From contig JAXRKN010000036.1 in assembly GCA_038502055.1 (NCBI GenBank), positions 3,968,001-4,032,000 on the forward strand: a stretch of 64,000 nucleotides of DNA, in the 5' to 3' direction. Below, in pieces: positions 14,539 through 26,862 of the stretch (its first letter is position 1; every line of letters starts with the position of its first letter). Made by a program: the position numbers and the translations under genes. The DNA comes from Tanytarsus gracilentus (Eukaryota; Arthropoda; Insecta; Diptera; Chironomidae). The notes below the pieces were generated by a model. It worked only from the letters and a program-made list of their open reading frames with translations. It did not search any database and was not told the DNA's origin.

Positions 14539-15398
14539 TATTTAAATTAGAAAATCTATTGAAATTTTTAATAAATAAGGGAATCGAACCATCAATTTTT
14601 GTATAATTTTACAATTTTCATTTTAAGAACAAAAGTGTTTTAATTTCAGATTTCTCAAACTAACTAATGCTCGCCAATTTTTTTCAAAAAAAATCAAAAT
14701 TAAATTCCATAAATATAAAAAAAAACATTTCAACTTGCTGCAATTCCCAAATAAAAAAGTTTTTCTTTCTCCATCGTAATTGAAATTGTTTACGTTAAAA
14801 AAATCAGAGCAGAGAAACTAGATGCGATGCGATATGTGTGCATTTATTGAATTTGTCCGAGAGGGAGGAAAAAGTTTTTCTCTAAATCGGATGGACATTT
14901 TTGCTGAGTTGGAAAAGTTTGCTTAAAAATAAATTCACTGCTCACATGCTCAAGAGGACGATTGAGTGCATAATGTGGCGACGTTTTGAGACCATCCTGA
15001 AAATTTTGTCTTCCATGGGAAAACGCAATAAAAAATATTTTATGGACAGATTAAATTTTGTAGTCAGGAAATTAAAGTGACTTTAAAGAGTTTTCCGAAA
15101 AAAATTTATCATCACAAAGCGCTGAACTTTTCAATAGTTTTCGATGAAATCACAAAGCAGCAGTTTGTGTGTGGGTAAAACTAAGGGAAAACTTTTTGGT
15201 TATCGATTTTCATCTCAATATCCCTCAACTGCTGTCTTTTTGCCTGTCAAAGCTTAAAAACTTAAAACTTTCTAGACGACAGAATAAATTCAGTGCGGGG
15301 AAGTATTAGATCAAAGTGAGGCTAGAAAAAATGGCAACTGTGATAAATGGAAACTGATAAACAGATACTTTGAAAAGCCTGAAGGCATTGAGATTTTT
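14539..15398. other. Non-coding AT-rich stretch
   Basis: No gene is seen. A canonical B-box word on the minus strand (GGTTCGATTCC) lies at 14,580-14,590, just outside element copy B. Confidence 0.6.
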
Positions 15399-15884
15399 TT
15401 TGGTCAATTTTGTGGACACACACAAAGTTTATCTCATCCTCTTTATTTCCTCTTAGGGGTTAGCTGCTGCACGTATCCCAAGAGGAATTCCTTTCTCATC
15501 TCATCTCTATAAATTTAATGACGGTTAGACATTTTTTCATCCTGTCATAAATTTATTGAGCTCTCTCAATTTTCAACTCATTTTCATGATTTCTATTTTT
15601 GAGGTTTTACATTTCATGTCATGATAAAAATTGTTTTATGACCACTCTGCAAAATTCATTCAAGCTTGAAAATATTTAAATTAATAAAGTTTTTTCCTAC
15701 ATCTTTGAGGGTCGCCACAAAACGACATCTAACTTTTCATCTCTCTCTCTCCCACTTTTATGGAAAGTTTGAAAAATATTTTCTCAGTAGAAAAAAAATC
15801 AAATTCTGTTCCACAACATTGTCCAATGTTTTTCTTCACATCCCTTACAATAACTGACAATTTTCATCCTAATAATAACATTTC
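15399..15884. repeat. Inverted duplication, left arm (partner 25,384-25,866)
   Basis: This 486-bp segment is nearly identical, in reverse complement, to 25,384-25,866. I see only small indels and a few substitutions, for example CATCTAAC versus CATCAAC. Similarity stops sharply on the TTTGGTCAATTTTG side and fades gradually on the ATAACATTTC side. There are no terminal inverted repeats and no recognisable protein; the 62-63 codon frames in both arms are the same shadow frame seen twice. Confidence 0.9.
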
Positions 15885-18800
15885 CATCTATTCGAGCGTT
15901 TATTATCATTGAGGGAGTGACTCAACTTTACGCTTGTTTGTTCTTTTTTGTGCCTCCTCGAATCTTCTTATCAAAAAGAGAGTAATTTGAGCATCCTTGA
16001 AAAATTTGCATGATAATTCATTCTCTAATTTGAAAAGTTTTCGCAACTGCGCTTCAATTTTCGTCTTTAACATTCATTGCTCTTTTCTTTTGTGTGCATG
16101 ACAATCCAATTCTTAAGTGATAATAAAACTTTGATGAAAAAAATTCTCATTCAAGTATTTTTATGCAAATAATCGAGCATCTGGTTGAGTAGAAAATAAT
16201 TTGCGTGATTTCTATTCGAGTTAATTGATGAAATATAAAATTAAATACAGGTTGACTATATTCAATAAATATTTAAAATACATAAACATAAATTTTTTAT
16301 CAACTCACGCAAAAATTTCATTTTCATTTTTCCAAAACTTTTTAAAAAGTTTTCTGATTTTTTAACATTCGTCAATTTTCTTCTTTTTTATGACTTTATA
16401 TGTTCTCTCCCTCAAATAATGATTTATTCAGTAAAGAGTAAGCAGAAATGTCTAAAATTTCAAAAATGAATAAATTCGCTTGTCACAACATCTACACATA
16501 GCAACAGCAGCAGAAGCATCTTCATGCTACAGCATAATTCAAATTACATCTCTTGTGTACATCTTTCTTTCTTTCTTTCTTTCTCCCCGCTCTCAAAAAG
16601 GAATGTCGCATAATATTACAAGATGATAACAATCCATGCCATATATATTGTATTACATCGTGATCTCGTTATGCAATGATGATGTCGCTGTGCGCACAGC
16701 TTTGGAAGCACCAGACAAGCACCGCCGGTGGAGAGAAATGGAGATGCCAGCTTCAACCGTAAAAATCAAATCGAATTTAATCATGTGAGAGAGAGAAAAG
16801 GAAAATCGTGGATCACGAGGGAAATCAGATGCACATATCTGGGATGGATATAATGGAATTTTTTTTCAGAATGGAATTTGCATGAAAAACAATGAAACAT
16901 GAAATTTATGAACGTGCATTTTTGATGGCAATGCCAACTGCGATGCTGTTATTGCTGCCTTCATGCATATCATATCGCGACTCTTCGCGATGAATCTTAT
17001 TCCGCAAAAAATGCAAATTTTTCCTTCCCTTTTCACTCCGAGATAAACAATGAGAATCACGAAAGATATTTTTTCCTGCATGTCATCATCATCCACTGCA
17101 TGCATTTTCAAACAGATGCACATACGTATGTAAAATAATCTCGCGCAAGATTCCCTTCGAAAAATTCATATTTTATTTTCATTTTTGGATCACAAATGAA
17201 TATAGAACGCGATTCAGATTCGAAAGATAATTCCAGTCTAGTGAATATCGAGATGAAATCGGATCAAAGATAAAATCTCTCGAAATTATTTAACAATGCA
17301 GCAAGCGCTAATTAGCATTTCTATTCATAGTATCATTTAACCTTGACTCGATTTCGTTCGAGGAAATTAAAATATGAGAGATGAAATTTTAAAATGATGA
17401 CAACAGAGAGTGAGAAACTCGCAATTATCCAAAGTTAATAGAGTAGAAAAATTTCAATAATTTTCCAACATCTTAATTTCACTTCACATTTTATTATCTT
17501 TAAATGCAGCATAAAAGCTAAGTGAATATGATGGGTAAAAAATTGAAAACATTTTCATCGTCAGAGAAGGAAATTTTTCTCTCTCGATTATGATAAATTG
17601 AATTTGACGTAAAACAATAAACTTGTGTGTTGCTCCTCATGAGATCATCACTCAAAATCCACCCAATTCATTCGACATACATTCAAATTGGATTTCTATC
17701 GCATACAAATGTGATGTTAAAAAAAATGCTCGCAACAAGTGTCCTCAGGAGTCAAACCTTATTCAAAATATGCCGTTTTCTTTATCAATATTTTCTTTTG
17801 GTTTTTGACATCTTGAAATTGTCGCTTTAGAAGGTTTCTCTCCCAAGGTCAGACGGAGGATGATTGGGAAAACGATTGATTTTATCTCTCTCGCACTACC
17901 CTTATCAAAAAATGGGATATAAAAAGTTGTTACACTGTAGAAAAAATTTATTTCGTTATGATTTTATTGAGTGAATGAAGTTTCTTGATACAAGGAGGAA
18001 AGGTCAAATGATCAATGATGAAGATTAGAGGAGATTGAATTTTTTTTGTTAAAATGTATTAAGATTAAGAAGAGGAAGGATTAGATTTGGTTGAAAATGA
18101 AGGTAATTTTAGTAAAGAATTTAAAATATTTTTTAAAAATTAAATTTTTGTTGAATTTAAATTCATTCAAAAATTTAAAAAATCTTTTTCTTTTTTACAA
18201 AAATCCAACTCCGAAAAGATCCTAAAAGAATGATTTCATCAATCAAAAGTTGATTCAGAAGCAATGAAAAGCAAATTCATCATGGAGAAATTTATTCAAT
18301 TTAAATAAAAGCGGAGAGATCTTTTGTTGTGGAAGCATGAAAAATATCCTTTTATATGCTTTAGCAGGGAAGAGTCTCCATTCATTTAGTGTCCTTTCGC
18401 AACCAACCGATGCGATTGAGAAGAGAAAGGATTCTTTTGTGGGAAGAATCTTGAATTTCAAATAGCAACATTACAATGACAATGGAGTGCCACACAGAAA
18501 TCTCCTTTTCAATTTCTGCCATGACAATTTTCATTTCAGTTATTTTTGTTTTTTTTTGGAGTGAAGAAATTCAAATAAATTTTATCCGATGCACGAATTT
18601 GATTTAAATCGAAAATAAATGCAAACAGGAATGAAGAATAAAAATTCCTCATAGAAGCGTAAAAAATTCCACAGCAAAGCGTGAAAATTGAATTCAATTC
18701 GAAAAGATGAGAAATTTATGGGAATTTCATTAACGATTCTTTTCTCCTTCTTTTCGATAGTTTTTTTTATAGCCATCGAATGAGCTTAATGTTGATATAT

Positions 18801-20169
18801 CGATAAACATTCATTCATCGGATGCGATATTGTATCTCTTTGAATCTCATCCAATTTGTTACTGCTGTGAAACTCATTTCTTATAATTTTGTAATAATTA
18901 ATTTTAAGTGAGAGGAAAAATTCTTTTCCTTAATTGAAATATCCTACTCTGAGAAATTGAGGTGATTTGTGATGATATGAAATTGATTTCGATATGGAAA
19001 TGAGATTTAAAATTTTTCTCTCGTTGATTAAAATCTATGGACATTAAATTATTTAAAGGTTTCGAACCACGCTCATAAATTGTGCGTGAAAATTCACGCC
19101 ACACTTCATGATATTTTTTCAAGTCCTCCCAAGAATTTCTACAAATTGACTTTTAAATTTAAGACAATTTTCTCTGTATCTATTCTACCACTCATCATCG
19201 TCACAAGTCATCAATGAATGTTTCCACTCCACAATTTATGCTTGAATAAATAATTTCGTAAGCTAAAAAGTAAATATTGCCTCTACATAAATATGACAGA
19301 GAAGTTATTAATTCCTTTTCCTCTTCAGAATGTCTCCAAAAAATGTGTTACGCAGCTCGAGAGTGAAAGCACATGTGTTTGTTTTAACGTAATTTAGTTT
19401 CATCCAAGTGATGGAATAAAAGTCATGAAAATGTCCGCACGATGTCATTGCAAAAGGGAGAATGACACTAACACGATACAGCATATATTTGATTTTAATA
19501 AACTTTTATTTAATCCCATTTTTCCTCCGTGACATTTTTTCTTTGCGACGACCAACAAGATTCATCATCTCTGTCATCTTTTTATGCGTCGCAAATTCAT
19601 CACGTCTAATTTAGGATTCGACTTTGATTTCTTTTTCTTATTATATGACATATTTACATAATTATGCCATCAATAATCTCCAAGCGATGTACACAAAAAA
19701 ATACTTTCTTCTTTGAATTTAATAATCATCTCGGTCCTTCTCGTTGATGAAGCCACACAACCACAAAAAATTTAGCCTCAAATTAGATCCTCATTTATCA
19801 ACTCATCAAATGATATTTCAAATTTAATCGACCTCAATAAAAAATGCTGGATTTTTCTTGGTAGAAATTTTTCTGGTATAATTTTTGAGAATTATCGAAA
19901 TGGGAGAGTTTGAAAATATTTTTTATTAAAAACTATTTTCTTAAAAGTTTCAAAATTGTTTAAAAAAATTTCCCAACTAACTTCTCCGACCCGCTCAATC
20001 AAAAATTGAAACCAAAGAAGGGTAAAAAGGAAGCAAAATTGAGGAGTAAAACGATACCATGAAAAATATCAATTTAATAATTATAGACATTTTCGTAAAT
20101 AAAAATTTCATCTTTGTTCTAACAATCAACTTCTATATTTTTATTCTTCAATAATGACTTTCGACTTAC
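15885..20169. other. Gene-poor AT-rich region
   Basis: I see no supportable gene. Small items include a TTTC microsatellite near 16,565-16,585, a perfect 14-bp palindrome GCTGTGCGCACAGC at 16,687-16,700 in a locally less AT-rich patch, and a degenerate B-box word (GGTTTCGAACC) at 19,059-19,069. Open frames here are short and look random. Confidence 0.6.
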
Positions 20170-20209
20170 CACCACCACCAACAACATCTGCCATTTCTCT
20201 CTTGATCAT
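20170..20209 (-). CDS. Weak candidate first exon of an unknown gene
   Basis: On the minus strand an ATG opens 13 codons (M-I-K-R-E-M-A-D-V-V-G-G-G) that run into a consensus donor GGTGGTG|GTAAGT. I found no following exon with confidence, and the frame is too short to identify. It could equally be a chance donor in non-coding DNA. Confidence 0.15.
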
Positions 20210-21367
20210 TTTATCGACCTCATTTCAAGCAGAAGAGAATTCCCACTTCATTTCTTGTGGTCTCGTTTAGATAATGTATCGAAAACTATTTTTCTGGAGC
20301 TAATTACGGGTTTTTAGAGCTCTCAGATTTCATAACGAGAGTCGCTCGAAAATTGATTCCAATTTTAGCTATGGGGATCATCTTGAGAGATCTATAACGA
20401 GGCACAAGAACGGCAGGCCTATAATTAATTGAAATAAATATAAAAGCAGCCAGAAGTTGGATGAGTGAGCGAGAATTTGAAGTGGAAGAGAATGAAAAAA
20501 TAACAATAACATTCTTGCGTATATATATATGTGTGTGTGTGTGTTTGCTCTCGAGAAGTCATCAAGTGCTTATGGAACCGAGAAAGAATTGTAGCAAGGA
20601 GAATTTATTAGCCATTTGTTTAACAAATTAGTAATAATTAAAATTAACGAGTCTGACAAGAATGTTGATGGAGATGCCAACGCTGAGCATAACGATCCCC
20701 GCCGTCGCTGTCAGTGAAAAAGAGAGAGAGGAGTACTGCTGTCTGGGGCTGCGAATAAGTGAAATTAATTTTTCTCTTACATGTCGCAAAATAATCGCCA
20801 GATGTGAATGAATGAAGTCGACGTCATCTTCACACGATGAATTTTTTTGTGTTAAAATAATTTTTGCTAAAACGTCAAGAAGGAGTGTTTGTGTGTGGAG
20901 AGGCGGCATGAAAGGGTAAGCAATGATGCTTTTCACTCATGTCGGGAGAAATTCATTTAATTAGTTGAAAAATGATAGGAAGATCACCCAGTTGGAAGAA
21001 CTTGATGAGAAATATAAGATTTGAATTTAAGAAAACCGTTAAATTTTTTTTATATTTTTCAAAGAATTGTCATCGTTTTCTTCTTTTTTGGCACAATTTT
21101 ATCTCTCCAAACTTCATATCAAGGAGAATATCCACTTCCGACTTAATTTATTACTTTAATCATGTTCATTTTATCACCATTATAAGACATTTTCCCTTCT
21201 CATCCTATCACAACCATAATCAGCATACGAAAGTTTTAAAGCCGGAGCTCAAAAATTTCCCACTGGTTTAAAAGAATAATTAATGGTTGTGAAAAAAAGC
21301 GGGAAAAGGAAATTTTTCACCAAGCGCGAAAAGAGCGATGATAAATTGCACAAATTTTAAGGCTCAC
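20210..21367. other. Non-coding stretch with a TG microsatellite
   Basis: No gene is supported. A (TG)n run lies near 20,530-20,545. A 102-codon minus-strand frame at 20,628-20,936 has a hydrophobic C-terminal third, but no recognisable family, start context or splice structure, so I do not call it. Confidence 0.5.
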
Positions 21368-21408
21368 CTGCTGCGCGACCGAGACTTTCGTTATTCTTTC
21401 TACTTTCT
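21368..21408 (-). CDS. Weak candidate 41-nt internal exon
   Basis: On the minus strand an acceptor-like AATTAACGCAG precedes 41 bases that are less AT-rich than their surroundings and end GCGCAGCAG|GTGAGC, a good donor. If joined to the candidate exon at 26,765-26,862, which leaves two bases over, the frame stays open through 13 further codons. This is only a splice-signal and frame argument; no protein family is recognised. Confidence 0.2.
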
Positions 21409-24192
21409 CTGCGTTAATTAAAACCATAAGAGAGAAAAAAATTGGGAATTAATTTAGATTCTTAAAATTACTGGATTATGGGCGCGCTGTGTTCGTCGCC
21501 ATGAACTGAGTGAAAGAAGATTAAAATGACCCGAGAAAGCTTCACATCCGCACTCAACAAAAAAAAGTTTTTGATCCCACAGATGACGAGTCTTTAATGC
21601 TCTCCGTTGATGTACACAAAAAAAATAAATTAAAAATAATCCGAAATAATAAAAAACGAGAGCAAATCCATTTTATTGATGCCATAAAAGTCACAAAAAT
21701 TAAAAGCCGCTTTCCCATATAAACTAAAGACAGACAAAAGTCTTTCAATTACCATCGAGCCATATCGCACACATGAGAATTTCTGAAAATTATTTTTTTA
21801 AGAAAGCGACACATGTGCTAATGATTTCGCAGAATACTCGGTGCTGCGTGTGTGTTTGCTGCTCCCTGCGGAAAGTGACAAATGATTTAAGAGACCTCGC
21901 TACATAATTTATAAGCAATGAGCGTGAAACAAACAAGCAGCGATTAAGCAGAAAATATTTTTTCTTTCTTTCTTCATTCATAAAAAAATTTGGGGGTGAG
22001 ACACTTGGGTTTTTTAATATTCTTTATGTAATTTTATATTTGTACTATTTTGAGTAAGTTAAACGTGTTAAAGTATAAATTTTATCAAAATTAAACAGAG
22101 CGTCCCACCCCTTCTCGCTTAAAACTAGATGCGGAATGATTAAAATTTATCCATAGATACATTATTCACATTTGCAAACAACACTATAAATCCCAGCGAA
22201 ACCATAAGAGCAAACACAAAAAACTTCAAGTTTGATTAATTGAAATGCGGGACGAGAATAAAAAATTGAATATTTTTTACATTTTACACTATCCAACATG
22301 TGAATTATGACGAGAGATATGGCCGTATGGTTTATTTCACACAAATACACATCTCGCCATCACAACAGCACGAGGAATATATTAATAATGAAAAAAGAGT
22401 TGTAGAAGCAAATTACAAATTTGTATGAAGATGATGGATGAAAATGAATTAACGAGAAAGTGGGTGGAAAATCTGGCTTTCTGAGCAAAACAAGTTGTAA
22501 GTGATTAATTAAAATAATTTTGCTGAATTTGACAAAGAGATGAAAATTTATAGAGAAAAAAATTTGAGTGAAATTGTGGTTCGAATCCTAAAAATTAAAT
22601 CTTTGAAATTTTATGGTCGAATTTGTTTCTTTTTACTCTTGTTTGTTAAAATCCAACAATTTTTCGTCAAATAAGTTTTTACTCATTTTTCTTTTGAAAT
22701 CATAAAATTTTCCACCCAACTCATCCACTAACGATAATCACAATGATCATCGTCGTAAAAAATGTGGCAAGCAGAAGATTTTTCACTCTCTATCAGTGAA
22801 AAGTAGCAGAAGTCACAAGCAATAAATTTAATCATCGGATAATCCTCACGAAAGTCATTCCGAGAAAGAATGAGAGAAAAAAATTCTTTCATTTCATCAC
22901 GCGAATTGGATGTCAGATCATAAATAAAACTTTGTAAGATTGTCACCGCACCACCATCACCGTTAAGAAAAAAATATAAGAACAAGAAAAAGATGAGACT
23001 TCAATTTCATGTGGGTCGTCGTTAAATTTATCGCATTCCTTTTCATTGCTCAAACCACATCATAAGTATGAGAGAAAAATCAACATTGAACGCAGTAAAT
23101 CACGAGATCGTTTAATGAAGCGAGTCATGACTTTGTTTCCAGTAGAATAAAGTGTAAAAAGTTTTATAAGACACTGAAATTTAATTTCAAGGGCAAGAAC
23201 ACTTTAAATAATTTTATAAATTTTCTTGTGTTCATATTCTTTAAATAATTTTTTAAGACCAAAGTTTCCAACCCTCCGTAGCCGATCATTAATTTGACAA
23301 GTTTGCTCTCCGACTGATTTGCGGTGTCTGTGATGAAATAAAGCAGGTGATTAGAATCGAAGATAATCGCAAGTCACGCCACTTTGTCATTTGCCATCCA
23401 AAAAAGTCTTTTGAACATTTTTTTACGATGCAAACGAAGACGCCCTTGCATGTCACAGCGATTGTTAGATGTTTTTATTATCATTTTGTCTTTCGCTCGC
23501 AAAGTTGTGGGATGATGTTGAGGGGCCATAAAAAATCATCATCCAAACAAGGCGTTGAATTATAAAATTCATGGATGTCAGCAACAATTTTCACGCTTAG
23601 CCATTGGAAATTATTGAAATCGATTCGACTTAATTAAATTTAACAATTTAATTGACATGAACAGGAGCATTCTCGATTTTTTTTGCTGACGATTGGTGAT
23701 GATGCTTTTCAATTATCTCACAACAGTTGTATTGATATTTTCAACGAATATATGTGTGCCAAATCGTATTATCGCTTCATATCCAATAATGGTATTAAGT
23801 TTTCTCTCGTTCTGCTCACACAATGTCGGGGTAAAAGTGATAACTGGCTCTCTGGTGTTCGAGAGGAAAAAATTGTGTGCACACACTTTTGAGCTTTTCT
23901 GTTTGTTATATTAATTTTTTTTTGTTCAACAAGGTGATTTGAGGGTAAATTAAGACCAATTGAAAAAAGTATTATTTAATTATTATAAAATTGAAAGTTT
24001 AAAATATTTTATAAAATCCAGGAAAAAATTTTTGTATGTAGTCTGAGTCAAATCTAACTTTCTCATCTTTTAACCCCCAATACCAAGACATTCACCCTGC
24101 AATTGATATCGTTCGATTATGAGCAGCAAAAATCGAAAAAACTGTGAGACGAAAGAAAATAATGAAAGAAATTTTCACTTAAGCTTCCCCGA
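21409..24192. other. Gene-poor AT-rich region
   Basis: No gene is seen. It contains a perfect GGTTCGAATCC word at 22,578-22,588 inside an AT-rich block resembling those at 1.8, 5.0 and 11.8 kb. Short open frames in both strands look random. Confidence 0.6.
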
Positions 24193-24533
24193 ACATATCT
24201 ATTCCTAATTGATTTTTATCGGAAAGTTTTCTTCTCCTTTTTCACGATCTGATGCTGTGTTGATGATGAAATAATATTCAACTTCTGTGTTTTAGTAACT
24301 TTTTAAGAAGAAAAACTTCTTTCTCACTCCCCAATTGATCTCCGACAAAGATGCCATGATGAGATAAACTTTCTCTTCCTTCTCTCTCAACAGCAATCGT
24401 GGTGATGTAAGAAAATTTTTACTTATTGTTAAATTATTAAATGGAATTTTCTGTGCCATGAAAAAATGCCACTCGGCAGTCTCCGACGAGTAATTTTCTC
24501 GCATAATTTAATGAAGAAAGTTTTTTAATTAAA
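24193..24533. repeat. Diverged direct repeat, copy 2 (partner at 7,843-8,230)
   Basis: It is collinear with 7,843-8,230 in the same orientation. Shared anchors are CCTAATTGATTTT, GAGATAAACTTT and a 24-base exact match at 24,508-24,531. The intervening sequence is heavily diverged. Confidence 0.55.
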
Positions 24534-25383
24534 TCCCAATTGTGACAATATGACAACATTAATTTGCATTTTATCAACTGTTGTGTGTGTGCTGGTGAAG
24601 AGTCCTCGAGAAATTATGTTTGATAAAAAAAGAATGAGAGAATTAAGAGAGTGCTCTGTGACACAAGTGGAAGGAGGAAGTTTTTGACATGCGATTGCAC
24701 TCAAAAGAGCATTTAAAAGTCGAGTGCGAATGAAGTGCAACTCTTTGATGTTTTCATGAGAATTTTTCATGCAACACTTTTAATTTGTGGGAAAATTTCA
24801 AGTGCGATAATTGTGTCGAAATAATTGAGGTTGAATTTTCCGAAAAATTGCCCCTTGAACTTATGCAATTCTAAAAATATGTCACCATTGAAAATTTAAT
24901 TAGATAATCAAATTATTTTCAAGTGACATGGACGCTAATTAATTAATTCATGACTCCATCATTGCGTGACCGTCGAGTAAACATCTTCATTATACAAAAA
25001 TTAACGCAGTAATGGCTTTATATACATCTCAAATATTATCCAATGAGACCCGCATAAAATGTGACACGCTGCCACTTTATTTTGTATTTTTCATTCAGTA
25101 TGCGCCGTTGAGCGCGAACACGATCCTTTAATAAAACGTTGCAAATAGTCCCCAAAGCAATTTTAGCTCTTTTTAAGCGAGCGAGGATAAACACTGAAAA
25201 TTATTTTATGCTAGTGTCGGTTCAATGAAAGGGCTGCGCAAACAATGGCTTGAATTACACAAAAATTTTCACTCTCTTCGGCATTTCTTCAAATTACATT
25301 ATAATGAGCAAAAAAAGAGTGAAGAAGAAAGAAAATTCTTTGCATAGAGACCCTCCTCAAAAATTAATGCTTGACGAGAGAAA

Positions 25384-25866
25384 GAAATGTTATTGTTACG
25401 ATGAAAATTGTCAGTTATTGTAAGGGATGTGAAGAAAAACATTGGACAATGTTGTGGAACAGAATTTGATTTTTTTTCTACTGAGAAAATATTTTTCAAA
25501 CTTTCCATAAAAGTGGGAGAGAGAGATGAAAAGTTGATGTCGTTTTGTGGCGACCCTCAAAGATGTAGGAAAAAACTTTATTAATTTAAATATTTTCAAG
25601 CTTGAATGAATTTTGCAGAGTGGTCATAAAACAATTTTTATCATGACATGAAATGTAAAACCTCAAAAATAGAAATCATGAAAATGAGTTGAAAATTGAG
25701 AGAGCTCAATAAATTTATGACAGGATGAAAAAATGTCTAACCGTCATTAAATTTATAGAGATGAGATGAGAAAGGAATTCCTCTTGGGATACGTGCAGCA
25801 GCTAACCCCTAAGAGGAAATAAAGAGGATGAGATAAACTTTGTGTGTGTCCACAAAATTGACCAAA
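25384..25866. repeat. Inverted duplication, right arm (partner 15,399-15,884)
   Basis: This 483-bp segment is the near-identical reverse complement of 15,399-15,884, about 9.5 kb away. The high identity in rapidly diverging non-coding DNA points to a recent copying event or recent gene conversion. Confidence 0.9.
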
Positions 25867-26764
25867 GAATTTTTCGGTTTTGATGAACATAATTTTTCTC
25901 TAATACAATAAAACTTTCTTAGAGGCTCCGGGGGGAATCTCTTCGTATTTTTTGCGACATATTTAAGTGATGTAGAAACATTTTATATAAAGATAACAAA
26001 TGGTTATGATAGATAAAAGCAAGAATGTTGCTTTACAGGATGTCTTTAAAAATTTATTATAGAAACTTTATAAAAATTTAATTCATCAAAAGTCACTTCA
26101 ACCCTAATTTTTTTAACTCAAACATTTTTTCTCCTCATTAAAGTCACAAAGAAATTCCATAAATTTTTAATAACTTTTCTACTTATTTCCTTTCTCTCCC
26201 CTTATAATCGCATGATTTAAGACTGTCTCCATCTGATATCATATCATCATGCTCTTCCCTTTTATTCGAACAATTGAGGTAAAATAATCCTTTTTCCATC
26301 GTGATGTCGAGAGAGAACAAAAAATCCTCATGTTTATAAAGAAAACTTTTCTTCATGTCGACTTTCGACATTTTCCATCGAAATAATAAAAGAGAGAAAA
26401 ATATTTTTATTGGAAACTTTGTGGCATCTGAGGAGAGGGAGGAAGACGAATAAAAGTGGAGGAGTTGCGAAAAATACCATTATTATGAACACAATTTTAA
26501 TCATCTTAAGAGATAAAATCTATCATATTCCGGCACAACCATCGGATGGAGATGAAAAACTATTTTATGGAGAGAAAATTATTAATTTTCCTTGTGGGGA
26601 GAATCAATTTTCCTCATCGCTGTATTCTTAAGGGGTTTTAACATAGAAAAAGTTTCATCTGCTAAAATTCCCAGTGCGCAAATAAAAGAAAATTTTTCTT
26701 TGAAAATTTAACGAAGATTTTTAAAACAAATTTAAAAATTCTAAAAGGTTTAAAATTTACTCAC
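25867..26764. other. Non-coding AT-rich stretch
   Basis: No gene is seen. A 73-codon plus-strand frame at 26,410-26,631 has no recognisable features. Confidence 0.5.
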
Positions 26765-26862
26765 CGGGTTTGGAAACTGCGATGACGCGAATGACTTGGC
26801 TTCTCCCCGTCGACACACACACACATTTCATCTTCTATACTCCCTCCGTCGTCGACTGCCAT
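26765..26862 (-). CDS. Weak candidate 5' coding exon of an unknown minus-strand gene
   Basis: This is a locally GC-richer patch in the desert. On the minus strand an ATG at 26,862 opens 32 codons (beginning M-A-V-D-D-G-G-S-I-E-D-E and ending S-F-Q-T) with no stop, running into the consensus donor AACCCG|GTGAGT. An acceptor-like TTCTTTAATGGCAG overlaps the ATG, so the patch could also be an internal exon. The translation context of the ATG is poor (T at -3). If real, the rest of the gene would lie to the left, with introns of several kb. No family is recognised. Confidence 0.3.

Noticed and set aside
15666..15857. 63-codon open frame present in both arms of the inverted duplication
   Set aside because: Its presence twice reflects duplication of the DNA, not conservation of a protein. 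It has no domain, and the other copy differs by an indel-shifted stretch.
20628..20936. 102-codon minus-strand open frame with a hydrophobic segment
   Set aside because: No similarity to a known family, no supporting splice or promoter signals, and codon composition like random AT-rich DNA.
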